From: Flagellimonas marinaquae
GTDB taxonomy: Bacteria; Bacteroidota; Bacteroidia; Flavobacteriales; Flavobacteriaceae
Length of the DNA stretch: 64,000 bases
Assembly (NCBI RefSeq): GCF_023716465.1
Contig: NZ_CP092415.1
Coordinates: forward strand, 2,705,501-2,769,500
Direction: 5' to 3'
Shown here: positions 17,167-26,276 of the stretch, one piece after another
How the letters are laid out: each line of letters begins with the position of its first letter
How positions within the stretch are numbered: position 1 is the stretch's first letter
Program-made: the position numbers and the translations under genes
Notes under the pieces: generated by a model
Told to the model about the DNA's origin: nothing
The model's input: only the letters and a program-made list of their open reading frames with translations
Database searches by the model: none

Positions 17167-18870
17167 ATGATTAAAAAGATTCAGAATTACACAACGGTAT
17201 TGATTTTTTTAATGCTGGTTATCATTGGCTGTACCAATGATGACGACCAACCTAACAGCGTTAATCTTCAAAATTTGGAACTGACCTTGGACGAAAACCC
17301 GAGTAACGGTGAAACTATTGGGACCATACAAACTGAAGGAGGTTCTGCCATAAATTTCAGTATAGTGTCACAGTCTCCATCCGGAGCGTTGGACGTTAAT
17401 GGTTCTACAGGTGAACTAACTATAGCCAATTCGGCATTATTCGATTTTGAGACCTATCCTACCATTACCGCAACGGTTACTGCAGAAAATGCCGAGAATT
17501 CAGCGAACATTACTATAAACTTGAATAATACAAATGAGGTTTCCGGTCAGAATTTAGAAGTGACCATAGATGAAAATCCGACTAATGGACAAGTGATCGG
17601 TAGTCTCCAGACCATGGGCAATGCTTCCGGTTTTGCTATAACTGATCAATCTCCCCAGGGCGCCATGGATATTGATGCAAATACGGGTGAACTTACCGTT
17701 GCAGACGCTTCTTTGTTCGACTACGAGACCAACCCGACCTTAACGGCAACTGTAACCATTGTAGATGCCGATGATCCGGTAACCGTAACGGTAAACCTTG
17801 AGAATGTAATTGAGGTAACGGCACAGGACCTTACAGCCTCTGTTGATGAAAATCCAACCGATGGTCAGGTTTTAGGTACCCTTCAGGCCAGTGGAACAGG
17901 AACCTTGAGCTTTTCAATTACTTCTCAAAACCCAATGGGTGCGATGGCTATAGATAACGCTACAGGAGAATTAACGGTCATTGACCCCAATCTGTTCGAC
18001 TTTGAAACCAACCCTGTAATCACAGCGGACATTTCTGTTACCGATGGTGAGGAAACAGCTACCGCTACGGCTACCATTAATCTAAACGATGTTGACGAAG
18101 TATCTGCCCAAAATACGGATTTGTCCATAGACGAAAATCCATCTAATGGAGATGTTGTAGGAACCCTTCAGGCAAGCGGCTCAAATTTAACCTATGCCAT
18201 TACGTTCCAAAACCCTGCCGGGGCATTTAACATTGACCAAAACACCGGGGAGTTATCAGTTGCCGATGAAACGCTTTTCGATTTTGAGACCAACCCCAAT
18301 ATGTTGGCCACTATTTCAGTAAGCAATGGTATCCAAACTGTTTCCGCCAATGCGTTCGTTGAACTTAATGACGTAAACGAGATTGGGGAATTCAAATATG
18401 GTGGTGTCATTTTTTGGATAGATCCTGCTAGTAATAATAGTAGTGGATTGGTGGTTGCCGTAAGCAACCAATTTTATTCAGGTACATGGGGTTGTACCGG
18501 TACTCTTACTGGAGCTACGGGTACGGCAATAGGCACAGGAGCAGCAAATACGGCAGCGATAGTTTCGTCAGGGTGTGCAACTTCTGGAAGTGTAGTTGAA
18601 CTAATTTCCAATTTAGATTTAAATGGATATGATGATTGGTTTTTGCCCAGTGAAGATGAATTAACTGAAATGTATACAAATATTAGCATTGTTAATGCTA
18701 CTACCACTGCAAATGGAGGGCAAGTGACAACCCAATTTCATTGGAGTTCTACAGAAATCAATACGACCGCTGCAACACTCGTGAATCTCACTACCGGTGC
18801 AATAGGAGGTAGCGGTAAAGATGGCAACATATACTTTGTAAAACCGGTAAGAGCTTGGACAGATTTATAA
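17167..18870 (+). CDS. Cadherin-like repeat lipoprotein with C-terminal Lcl/DUF1566 domain
   Basis: The 567-residue protein has a lipobox VIIGC (Cys22). Four repeats of about 93 residues follow (about 34-405). Each opens with the motif DENP(S/T)(N/D)G and carries a later G-(A/E)-L-(D/T)-V and FDFET segment. They look like cadherin-type Ca2+-binding folds that space a domain from the surface. The C-terminal part (about 408-567) resembles the Lcl/DUF1566 domain, with YGGVIFWID, GLVVAVSNQ, NGYDDWFLPSEDEL and WSSTE. A role in adhesion or surface recognition is likely. A strong terminator follows 9 nt after the stop. Confidence 0.75.
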   Translation: MIKKIQNYTTVLIFLMLVIIGCTNDDDQPNSVNLQNLELTLDENPSNGETIGTIQTEGGSAINFSIVSQSPSGALDVNGSTGELTIANSALFDFETYPTITATVTAENAENSANITINLNNTNEVSGQNLEVTIDENPTNGQVIGSLQTMGNASGFAITDQSPQGAMDIDANTGELTVADASLFDYETNPTLTATVTIVDADDPVTVTVNLENVIEVTAQDLTASVDENPTDGQVLGTLQASGTGTLSFSITSQNPMGAMAIDNATGELTVIDPNLFDFETNPVITADISVTDGEETATATATINLNDVDEVSAQNTDLSIDENPSNGDVVGTLQASGSNLTYAITFQNPAGAFNIDQNTGELSVADETLFDFETNPNMLATISVSNGIQTVSANAFVELNDVNEIGEFKYGGVIFWIDPASNNSSGLVVAVSNQFYSGTWGCTGTLTGATGTAIGTGAANTAAIVSSGCATSGSVVELISNLDLNGYDDWFLPSEDELTEMYTNISIVNATTTANGGQVTTQFHWSSTEINTTAATLVNLTTGAIGGSGKDGNIYFVKPVRAWTDL

Positions 18871-18879
18871 AAATTAGTG

Positions 18880-18910
18880 CCACAGATGGTTTTTGCCATC
18901 TGTGGTTTTT
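18880..18910 (+). terminator. Intrinsic terminator after the cadherin-like lipoprotein
   Basis: CCACAGATGG (18880-18889) and CCATCTGTGG (18896-18905) form a perfect 10-bp stem with a 6-nt loop, followed by T5. It separates the lipoprotein from the next small gene, whose ATG at 18938 lies 27 nt beyond the T-run. Confidence 0.85.
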
Positions 18911-18937
18911 AAATTATTACCAAAAACATTGAAAACT

Positions 18938-19318
18938 ATGGAAAATCTAATTCGGCTTAAACCTGAGTTTGCCAATTTGGATGCGATTTATGAACTTTTA
19001 AAAAGTTCTGGCTACGAATGTTCAAAAGAATACGATGTCTGGGAACAACGTACGGACACCAGCGGGCAAATGGCACATTGTATTGTGCTTAAAAAAAATG
19101 GCATGCACGCAGTAAAACTATTTTTTGTGAATGAAAATACGGTGAAAATAAATCATATCATTCCCAATAAATTGATGAACGCCTATTTTGGGAATAGCGC
19201 AAAAGCTCATAAGAATATGCTAGAGCTTCTAGGGGGGTCAATCAAGCGTGCCTTGTTAAAAGGGGCTCAACAAAAAGCTTTCGAAGAATTGGAAAGAGCA
19301 GTGGCCAAAGCCTGCTGA
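18938..19318 (+). CDS. Unknown small protein, 126 aa
   Basis: The ATG at 18938 (MENLIRLKPEFANLD) is preferred; an earlier start at 18893 would lie inside the terminator hairpin. No signal peptide or membrane helix is seen, so a cytoplasmic location is likely. The sequence is mixed alpha/beta: an N-terminal helix, strands around YECSKEYDVWEQR and HCIVLKKNGMHAVKLFFV, then a basic C-terminal helix AKAHKNMLELLGGSIKRALL. The family is not recognised. It lies alone between a terminator and a 450-bp gap. Confidence 0.6.
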   Translation: MENLIRLKPEFANLDAIYELLKSSGYECSKEYDVWEQRTDTSGQMAHCIVLKKNGMHAVKLFFVNENTVKINHIIPNKLMNAYFGNSAKAHKNMLELLGGSIKRALLKGAQQKAFEELERAVAKAC

Positions 19319-19772
19319 TCAATTATATTAGGCAACTATCTAATAGATATCTATGCTGCTTTACTAGATTAAAGGGTGTAAAAACATTTAGGCTCCCCCT
19401 TTTTGTTATTTATTCTAGTACGATCGGGACAAGTAACAACCTGGCATCCTCATCCGCAATCTTATTTATGGTAATACCATATTTTTCCTAATGCAAAAAC
19501 GGGCATATGAAGTATAATACATACACACAGGGTTAGATTTAATCCATCGTTTTAATAATGCAATCGATTTTAGGTCATGGTTGCTCGTTTAAGCAAAATG
19601 TATAAACTATTTAAACGGTATAAAGCGTTATAGAATAAGGAGGGGTATATATTGGGTTCTATTTTTGGTATTGAATTGATATGGATAACCCTTTGTATCA
19701 CCTTTATAGTGATAAATAAATACATGGTTTTAAAGCTAATCAAGCATTTGACCAGTAAAACAAACCAATCTT
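19319..19772. other. 454-bp gap before the six-gene envelope operon
   Basis: A weak terminator-like hairpin, AAAGGG (19371-19376) with CCCTTT (19397-19402) followed by T's, lies soon after the upstream gene. A purine-rich AAGGAGGGG stands near 19638. A short TTG-started frame (19652-19837) overlaps the next gene and looks spurious. I see no clear promoter box or other gene. Confidence 0.4.
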
Positions 19773-20390
19773 GTGTTCATACTTATCCTTATTTTATTGA
19801 TTATTGTGGCAGTTCTGCTGCTAGTTCTTGTTTTTAGGATGTTCAAATGGACCTTAAAAAGTAAAAGAAGGATTTTGATAGCGTTGTTTGTGTTGGCTGT
19901 TGTCATTATTGGAATAGGCGTTGACCAGCTATTTTTTAAAAATATGCGGTTCATTCAGTCCCAAGTATATCCAAATCTGTATTTGGTAAAATACCCTGAC
20001 AAGGATTATTATAGGGTAGAACGGGCCATCCAGGAAAAAATAAAGGAGCATCTGAAAACCGAACATACTACGGGAAAACCACTTTCCTATTCTGGAGAAA
20101 AAGCCATTTATTTTTATGAATACGGGGGAATGTCCTTTGGTTTTTTGGGCGATGCAGGCACCGGTTATTTTATTGACCATGAAGAAGATCTGGGGGGCTT
20201 TGTTACCGAAGAATTGGGCATGTACCAAAAGTATCGATTGGCAGAATTTCACTATAACCCATGCCCCAATGATTCTACGGTGTACTGTGGTGAGATCAAT
20301 TATTTCAATCAAGGGGAATTTAGTAAGGTCGATAGTCTAAAAAATTTGGCTTCGATACCTATTCATCCTAACCATAAAGCTTTAAAATGA
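19773..20390 (+). CDS. Unknown membrane-anchored protein, 205 aa
   Basis: The frame has no upstream ATG before a stop at 19749-19751, so the GTG at 19773 is the best start. Two hydrophobic segments (about 1-21 and 33-50) hold the protein in the inner membrane with an extracytoplasmic C-terminal domain of about 150 residues. That domain contains YPNLYLVKYPDKDYYRVERA and a late CPNDSTVYCGEINYF, where two cysteines may form a disulfide. The family is not recognised. It overlaps the next gene by 4 bp (ATGA) and is the first gene of a six-gene operon. Confidence 0.6.
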   Translation: MFILILILLIIVAVLLLVLVFRMFKWTLKSKRRILIALFVLAVVIIGIGVDQLFFKNMRFIQSQVYPNLYLVKYPDKDYYRVERAIQEKIKEHLKTEHTTGKPLSYSGEKAIYFYEYGGMSFGFLGDAGTGYFIDHEEDLGGFVTEELGMYQKYRLAEFHYNPCPNDSTVYCGEINYFNQGEFSKVDSLKNLASIPIHPNHKALK

Positions 20391-21559
20391 AGTTGTTATT
20401 CATCTTTTTTGCAATCTTATTGCTGTCTTGCGGTCAGGGGAACAACCGTGTTGAAAAAGAGCAAAAAGCTAAAGATTCGGTGAATACCAACCTTGTGGAA
20501 CCATCAGAAAACTTAAACGAGGACGAATGGGAAGCTCCGGCCGAGGTTCAAGAAAAAAATCCATTGGAAATCAGCATCCTAAATCTGTATAAATCCATGG
20601 AAGATAAGGATGAGCAAGAGTTTCTACGGCAGTTTCCTAAAGATTTTAAACAATTCCAAAGCTATTTTGGCTGGGATACGCCAAATGATGCTCCCCATGA
20701 GCTATACGAACACAGTGTACATTACATTGAATACTTGTTTTATTTGTTGCGTACCAACAAATACCCTAGCCATGAAAAAAACATCATCAGTATTTGTGAG
20801 AATGGCCAATGGGAACCCGATGCGGTCAACTACTTTCAACACCATGTCGTAACCCATATTAAGGAAAACGAGAAATATAATTTGATAAACGATCTTAGTG
20901 ATGATAGGGCAAAATCGGTCCTGTTTTTTCTCTTCGATGGGCCACATCCAAAATTGGATGCCGAGTTTGTCTCGCATTTAAATGCTTCAAAAAAACAGAT
21001 TTTAGAAGATTTATTTGAAACAGCGTTTTTTGATGACAATGAAAATCCGGACCCATTTCCAGATGATCAAACCAATAGCACCTACACCTTATCGGATTAC
21101 GTGAAAAACGAGCACTTTTTTATCAGGGATGTCGACATCAACAACGATGGCGTACTCGATAAAATAGTAAGTTCCGAACGGTATCAAGGTGACGAACTGT
21201 TGCTCTTTTTAAATGATGGGGAAGAATTTGAGTTCACCTTAAAAACCATCAATTTTTCAGAGGATGGAGGCAACCAAATTGTTGATGCGGTCGCAGAACA
21301 GGGCGGTTTTTTCATTAAAACAGCATTTCCTGATAGGGGGCTAAACGAGGCATACCATCATATAATTTTTAAAGACAATAGTTGGATACTGACAAATTCG
21401 GTATACAGAACCCAAAGTAGCAATCAAAAAGATGCTTTTATTCATGTATGCGATGTGACGCAAGGACTAAATATGGCTGACACCCATTTTTTTGAGAAAC
21501 TAAAAGGGATGCCCGATGAAGTTGAAAAAGACACGGTTTGCACAAAAGAAATGTTATAG
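20387..21559 (+). CDS. Unknown lipoprotein with one Ca2+-binding-like loop, 390 aa
   Basis: The signal helix ends in LLLSC (Cys15), followed by an acidic Glu/Lys/Asn-rich linker to about residue 65. A helical middle part (ILNLYKSMEDKDEQEFL) precedes a C-terminal region with DVDINNDGVLDKIV, an FG-GAP/EF-hand-like DxDxDG loop, followed by ELLLFLNDGEEFEF. Two late cysteines occur (HVCDVTQG and DTVCTKE). The start overlaps the previous stop by 4 bp, and the next gene starts directly after this one. No enzymatic motif is seen. It is probably a periplasmic or outer-membrane partner in the operon. Confidence 0.65.
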   Translation: MKLLFIFFAILLLSCGQGNNRVEKEQKAKDSVNTNLVEPSENLNEDEWEAPAEVQEKNPLEISILNLYKSMEDKDEQEFLRQFPKDFKQFQSYFGWDTPNDAPHELYEHSVHYIEYLFYLLRTNKYPSHEKNIISICENGQWEPDAVNYFQHHVVTHIKENEKYNLINDLSDDRAKSVLFFLFDGPHPKLDAEFVSHLNASKKQILEDLFETAFFDDNENPDPFPDDQTNSTYTLSDYVKNEHFFIRDVDINNDGVLDKIVSSERYQGDELLLFLNDGEEFEFTLKTINFSEDGGNQIVDAVAEQGGFFIKTAFPDRGLNEAYHHIIFKDNSWILTNSVYRTQSSNQKDAFIHVCDVTQGLNMADTHFFEKLKGMPDEVEKDTVCTKEML

Positions 21560-21901
21560 ATGCGAATTTTAAAACACATATTGGCCTATCTATTTTGGAT
21601 TCTGTTGTCACTGTTCATAGGCATTGGCTATATGCGTTTGCTTTTAGGAGTCAATACGGTAAGCGAAGAAGGACTATGGTATCTACTTCATTTGTTTTAT
21701 GAGATTGGAATGATTCAGGTAGGACTATGGGTCGGGGCTGCTATAGCAATTTGCTTTGTGTTGTTGGATGTCTTTTACCTACGAAAGAAACTGAAAAACA
21801 ATCCCAAAAAGATGGTTATCCGTTTGGTGGCACTGCTGACCATTACGGTACTCGTTGTCATAGTGCTTTATTTACTCGAAAAAGTCATTGACGTAATATA
21901 G
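21560..21901 (+). CDS. Small three-helix membrane protein, 113 aa
   Basis: Three hydrophobic segments are seen (about 6-30, 45-73 and 88-110), with a basic loop RKKLKNNPKKMVIR between the second and third. The start ATG follows the previous TAG with no gap, and the next ATG is 8 nt after the stop, so translation is tightly linked. The family is not recognised. It may anchor or energise the neighbouring lipoproteins, but this is only a guess from position. Confidence 0.6.
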   Translation: MRILKHILAYLFWILLSLFIGIGYMRLLLGVNTVSEEGLWYLLHLFYEIGMIQVGLWVGAAIAICFVLLDVFYLRKKLKNNPKKMVIRLVALLTITVLVVIVLYLLEKVIDVI

Positions 21902-21909
21902 AATAAGAA

Positions 21910-23244
21910 ATGAAATACCGAATCTTTATACTGTTCCTTTCGCTCGTTTCCTGTAATCAAGGTGTTAAAGAGAAAAAAGTACCTGAAACAAAAGTGCAGG
22001 AAATAGAACCAATTCAGGAGAAAGTTGACACCATTCCAGCGGATAAAAACCCCACAAAATTCATTAGTGCATTACGGTCCAATGAACCTGTTTTGCTTAA
22101 TGAAATATATACCGATACCCTAGAGTTTAACGATTATAACGATGATTATGATTATTGGTACCTAAATGGTCGTAAAAACGGCGAAGATGTTTCACTGATT
22201 TATAATTGGGACTGGCGTAATAATCAAGATTACAATTTCAGGCAAGGTGACCTGATTGTGATTCAATGGAAAATGGATAGCATTGTTAATCCTGGGGACG
22301 AGGAAGTCGTTAACATGAAGGAGGTGGCGATTAATGCCAAAAAAATAGCATCGGGTAACAAGCCGATTACATTTTTATCTCGCAAAATTGCTTATGATGA
22401 AGGAATCAAAGCAGAAGTAAGTTCCATGGTGATCAACCAATCCTATTTGCATGATATCACGATACCAGAAAAAGCGGCCTTGGCCTTTGTAGCTTATGAT
22501 ATTGGTAACGAATGTGAAGGTGGCTACGACTCGGATGGAAACAGACGTGTACTATGGTGCCGTATAGTATCAGCTTTGGATTTGGGACACCAATGTTCCG
22601 ACAAGCAGCTCAACTTTTTACGAAAGTGGTTTGCCAAGGATACTGTCGCCCTAAAAAAGCTGGAGAGTTGTCCCACGATACCCAACACAGCTACCATTCA
22701 GACCACTTTTGATGAGATTCTGATACAGAAAAATGTAGCCGAGAAAACAATTACAGTGAGCTATAAGATTACGGGCATAAATATGCGCGAGTCAAAATCA
22801 TGGCAATGGTCACAGACCGATGTTTTTGAATATGATTCCGAACACATTGTTTTGGTCGATTCCAAAAAATCGGATGTATCTGAAGATGACATCAATATGA
22901 ATCCTGATGCAGTTGAAAATATTGACCCTCAAACCTTTGTTTTGGCCCTTAAAGACCACATACTGGACGAATGGAAGAAACAGGACAATTTTGATTCCCT
23001 TAAAATCACATTTACCAATAATGTTTTAAGCGTTGAGGGCAATGAAGGCTTTACTTTAAGTAATTATGATTTTAACGAGATGGTCATCAACGGCACCGAT
23101 GACCCACAGATTTTATACCTGACCATTGGTAATGAAGGTGGCGGTGCCGGAGGCAATGTAATGCTGGAAGAAACCTATTCTTTAACAGTTCTGGATGCTG
23201 AAAATTTTGAGATAGCGAGCGTAAAATCCTCATTAATGGACTAA
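21910..23244 (+). CDS. Unknown lipoprotein, 444 aa
   Basis: A short signal helix ends in SLVSC (Cys15), followed by a Lys/Glu/Pro-rich linker. The N-terminal half has a Tyr/Asp/Asn-rich stretch (NDYNDDYDYWYLNG) and a two-cysteine region (NECEGGYDSDG and VLWCRIVSA). The C-terminal third is strand-rich and ends with a glycine loop, GNEGGGAGGNVML. I recognise no domain. It lies in the middle of the six-gene operon, 25 bp before another large lipoprotein of similar style. Confidence 0.65.
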   Translation: MKYRIFILFLSLVSCNQGVKEKKVPETKVQEIEPIQEKVDTIPADKNPTKFISALRSNEPVLLNEIYTDTLEFNDYNDDYDYWYLNGRKNGEDVSLIYNWDWRNNQDYNFRQGDLIVIQWKMDSIVNPGDEEVVNMKEVAINAKKIASGNKPITFLSRKIAYDEGIKAEVSSMVINQSYLHDITIPEKAALAFVAYDIGNECEGGYDSDGNRRVLWCRIVSALDLGHQCSDKQLNFLRKWFAKDTVALKKLESCPTIPNTATIQTTFDEILIQKNVAEKTITVSYKITGINMRESKSWQWSQTDVFEYDSEHIVLVDSKKSDVSEDDINMNPDAVENIDPQTFVLALKDHILDEWKKQDNFDSLKITFTNNVLSVEGNEGFTLSNYDFNEMVINGTDDPQILYLTIGNEGGGAGGNVMLEETYSLTVLDAENFEIASVKSSLMD

Positions 23245-23269
23245 ACAGTAAAGCTTTAAAAAGTAGCAA

Positions 23270-25144
23270 ATGAAAATTCAATATCACATAGCCTTATTAG
23301 CACTTACCATCTCCTGTGGCGACGTCCCCAAAACGGAAAAAGAACCGGAAATCGACACCCAAGGCGCCGTTGAAATCATTGAAACGACTTTGGATACATC
23401 AGCTAAAAGCGTGACTTTGGATTTTGCCGAAGTAATTGCCAATATGCAAACTAAAAAATCGCCACATATTGAAGACACAAATTTTGACAGTTTTATCGAT
23501 GAAGACGATTATGATAAGATAGATGTCAAAGCTTTGAAATTGGACCAGATCTATCCTGATTTCAATACCGAAGGGTACAACTACAGGGCCATTGCCAGGT
23601 ACAAAGTTCCAGTATCCAACAACTTTCACACCTTGGTGACAACCGTTTTGAAAGGAGATCATGAAATGGAGACAATTATAATCAATTACGATACTGAGGG
23701 GAACATCATAGATCACGAACAAGTAGCTTTCGATGAAATTGCCGAAAGTATGTCCAGAACAGTCTCCCGCATAAGCGAAAACAAATTAGTGGTAAACAAA
23801 ATCTTTTGGGGCAACATCAGAGAAGTGGAGAAAATTGAATACGAAATTAGGAGTGATGGTACCATTAAAAAAATAGATGCCAAAAAATTGAACGATTCCT
23901 TTGAAAATTTCGCACTGATCAACAGTGTTTTAATGGACCTGAAATTGGATTGGGTGCAAACAAAGACCGATTTGATTACTACCCTGGAACACCCTGACAA
24001 TCCCAACGAAACCATTGTGGTCATCCCGGAAGTTGTGGATGAAGGCGAACAGTATTTTGACCTCAACAGCCACATTGTTATTGCGGACAACCGTTCTGGA
24101 AAAATAACGCACAACTACTTTGAAAGCTCCCAAACAAATAATTGGGTTTCCGATGCCATAGAACTAAATAAAATTCAAATAAACGCTACCCCATTCAAGA
24201 TTGCAGAAAACAAAATGGCCTTCGGGTTAAACGTTTCGCATTTTGGACATTCAAGAGTTAATCCGTATTCCAATAAAACACTGTCCCTTTTTGTGAAATC
24301 AGGTGATAGTTTATTAAAAGTGCTCGCCGATTATCCCGTTGAAAGTAATGGTGGCGAATGGGATGGGGACTGTAATGGGGAATTTGTAGAGGAAAGGAAA
24401 ACATTGGTGGAAAGTACAGAAAAGACCAACGGCTATTTCGATTTGCGGGTTACCAAAGAAATTACCTACTCAGAGAGTACAAAGGATAAAAACGGGGATT
24501 GCGTATCTACCGATAGGAGTGAAATAAAAACGGCAATGCTGAAATTTAATGGTACAACCTATACCGAAACAGAAATTGATGCTGTCTTATTTTCCGAATT
24601 CCATCCCCAAAAATTAGATGGCCTACAGCTAGGGAATTTTGATATAAATCATGCCTTTGAATTGGACAATTTTAAATATGTGTCTGGAAATTACCAACCT
24701 GAAGATGGGCAAATCGCATCACCGGATACCGAAACGGATTGGGGCGATAGGCTTTTGATGTTGGATGAATCAAACAAAATAGTATACCAATCAGAAGGTA
24801 TAGGTGACGCCTATCTATTTGAACCCCATTTTTATAAAAGTGATGCATCAAACAAAATCATCATTATTTGCCAAATGGCATTCGAATATCCATTTGGGGG
24901 CGAGGCTTTTATTCTCGAAAAAGGAACCATAAAACATCTTGGCACTCTCGACATTGAAGGAGATGGTGAAAAATATCTGACCGAAATCATAACAATAATA
25001 GAATGGAACGACAGTATTGAATTCACCTTTAAATCGGACAAGCTGGTTTTGGGACCTGGCTCAGAAAACGTGACCATAGCCAATGATAACGTGAGATATG
25101 TGTACAGAAACAATGAATTGATTCTAAAGACTAAGGGCAGATGA
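23270..25144 (+). CDS. Unknown large lipoprotein, 624 aa
   Basis: The signal helix ends in LALTISC (Cys16), followed by an acidic linker. The mature protein is long and strand-rich, with repeated 'short strand-turn-short strand' style, for example DTEGNIIDHEQVAF and SDGTIKKIDAKKL, which resembles beta-propeller-like surface proteins but shows no clear family motif. A cysteine-bearing acidic loop, GGEWDGDCNGEF, occurs near residue 365. It overlaps the next gene by 4 bp (ATGA). Function is unknown. Confidence 0.65.
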   Translation: MKIQYHIALLALTISCGDVPKTEKEPEIDTQGAVEIIETTLDTSAKSVTLDFAEVIANMQTKKSPHIEDTNFDSFIDEDDYDKIDVKALKLDQIYPDFNTEGYNYRAIARYKVPVSNNFHTLVTTVLKGDHEMETIIINYDTEGNIIDHEQVAFDEIAESMSRTVSRISENKLVVNKIFWGNIREVEKIEYEIRSDGTIKKIDAKKLNDSFENFALINSVLMDLKLDWVQTKTDLITTLEHPDNPNETIVVIPEVVDEGEQYFDLNSHIVIADNRSGKITHNYFESSQTNNWVSDAIELNKIQINATPFKIAENKMAFGLNVSHFGHSRVNPYSNKTLSLFVKSGDSLLKVLADYPVESNGGEWDGDCNGEFVEERKTLVESTEKTNGYFDLRVTKEITYSESTKDKNGDCVSTDRSEIKTAMLKFNGTTYTETEIDAVLFSEFHPQKLDGLQLGNFDINHAFELDNFKYVSGNYQPEDGQIASPDTETDWGDRLLMLDESNKIVYQSEGIGDAYLFEPHFYKSDASNKIIIICQMAFEYPFGGEAFILEKGTIKHLGTLDIEGDGEKYLTEIITIIEWNDSIEFTFKSDKLVLGPGSENVTIANDNVRYVYRNNELILKTKGR

Positions 25145-25863
25145 ATTCTATTAAAATATATTTTTTGCTAGTCTACTTTTTAATTCATGGGCTCTGCGCA
25201 CAAAAGAATCCAACCCATCCGGAATTGGCAAGATCAGGAAAGGAAATGCAGGATTTGGTTCCTTATGGCTGGCGGGTCTTGTCGCAAGCTTCAGGGGACT
25301 TAAATGGGGATGGCCGTGAGGATTTGGTATTTGCCCTACAAAATACCCTAAAAGAAAACTATGAATACAATGATGGGCTTGGGGTTGATACGCTGGACCT
25401 TAATCCCAGAATGTTGGGCATCTACTTTGGCAAAAGGAATGGAAAACTCAAAAAGGCACTGCAATCCAATACGTTTATCATAAATCGTAGCGTACCAACC
25501 ATGGACGAGCCTTTGGATGGTCTTCAAATCCTCTCCAATGGTAACCTTCAAATAGATTTTCGTTTTTGGTACAGTGCCGGAAGTTGGCACATGTCCAATG
25601 ACACGTATAGGTTCAGGTTTCAAAACAAGTCTTTTGAATTGGTTGCTTATGAGAAAAGTGAACGTCATCGGGGCACTGGTGATGAAATTGACCACAGTAT
25701 CGATTTTGAAAATGGAACCCTAAAAATCATAACCACAACCATTGGTGCCAACGAAGAGCGGGAATATAAGGAGGAGTCCATAAAGTTTGAGCTACGCCGA
25801 TTAAAATCAATAAAAACATTAGGGAAGCCTTTTGAATGGGAATTTCGACAGCTTCGCATATAA
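25141..25863 (+). CDS. Secreted protein with FG-GAP/VCBS-like motif, 240 aa
   Basis: A signal peptide (about 1-20, ending GLCAQ) precedes a domain containing ASGDLNGDGREDLVFALQ (about 51-68). This is a typical DxNxDG Ca2+-binding FG-GAP/VCBS loop followed by a strand. The rest is strand-rich with IYFGKRNGKLKKAL and FRFWYSAGSWHMSND. Proteins of this build are common in Bacteroidota as secreted or periplasmic accessory factors, with no known reaction. It is the last gene of the six-gene operon and its start overlaps the previous stop. Confidence 0.65.
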   Translation: MNSIKIYFLLVYFLIHGLCAQKNPTHPELARSGKEMQDLVPYGWRVLSQASGDLNGDGREDLVFALQNTLKENYEYNDGLGVDTLDLNPRMLGIYFGKRNGKLKKALQSNTFIINRSVPTMDEPLDGLQILSNGNLQIDFRFWYSAGSWHMSNDTYRFRFQNKSFELVAYEKSERHRGTGDEIDHSIDFENGTLKIITTTIGANEEREYKEESIKFELRRLKSIKTLGKPFEWEFRQLRI

Positions 25864-26276
25864 CTAGTTCTCGCTTACAGAGCAGCATAAAAATCATGAT
25901 GTTCATTGTAATTCCTGTGCTTAGAGCACTTATTAATATTGAGGGCAGCCGATATATTTGAAAAGTCAATTCGAGCAGATATTTGTTAGTATAGAAATTT
26001 ACCTTGTACGAAAGATTTGACTTCATAGTGAATCAATCTCGCTAAGCTCAACAAACGTTATGCGCATCAAAAAGAAGCCTTGCTGATGATTAAAGTTTTG
26101 CACTGTGCCTAGGTCAAGCTTTACCAACGAAGAAGCAAGGATTTTAATCAACTTACATATGTTATGGATTTGATATTGATGTGTAACAATCTTGATTTAA
26201 TAATGGGGAACCTGCTTTTTTGTATAAAATTATCATTCTTAGAAATGAATTGTATTGAACGAGTTTTTTACATGTT
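25864..26276. other. 413-bp gap between convergent operons
   Basis: The region separates the six-gene plus-strand operon from the minus-strand YeiH gene. I find no credible ORF and no strong terminator. The only structure noted is a spaced inverted pair, GCCTTGCT near 26090 and AGCAAGGA near 26133. The last 100 bases are AT-rich. Confidence 0.4.

Noticed and set aside
19652..19837. Short TTG-started frame with a hydrophobic start
   Set aside because: It overlaps the better-supported GTG-started membrane protein, ends abruptly and has no coupling to neighbours.
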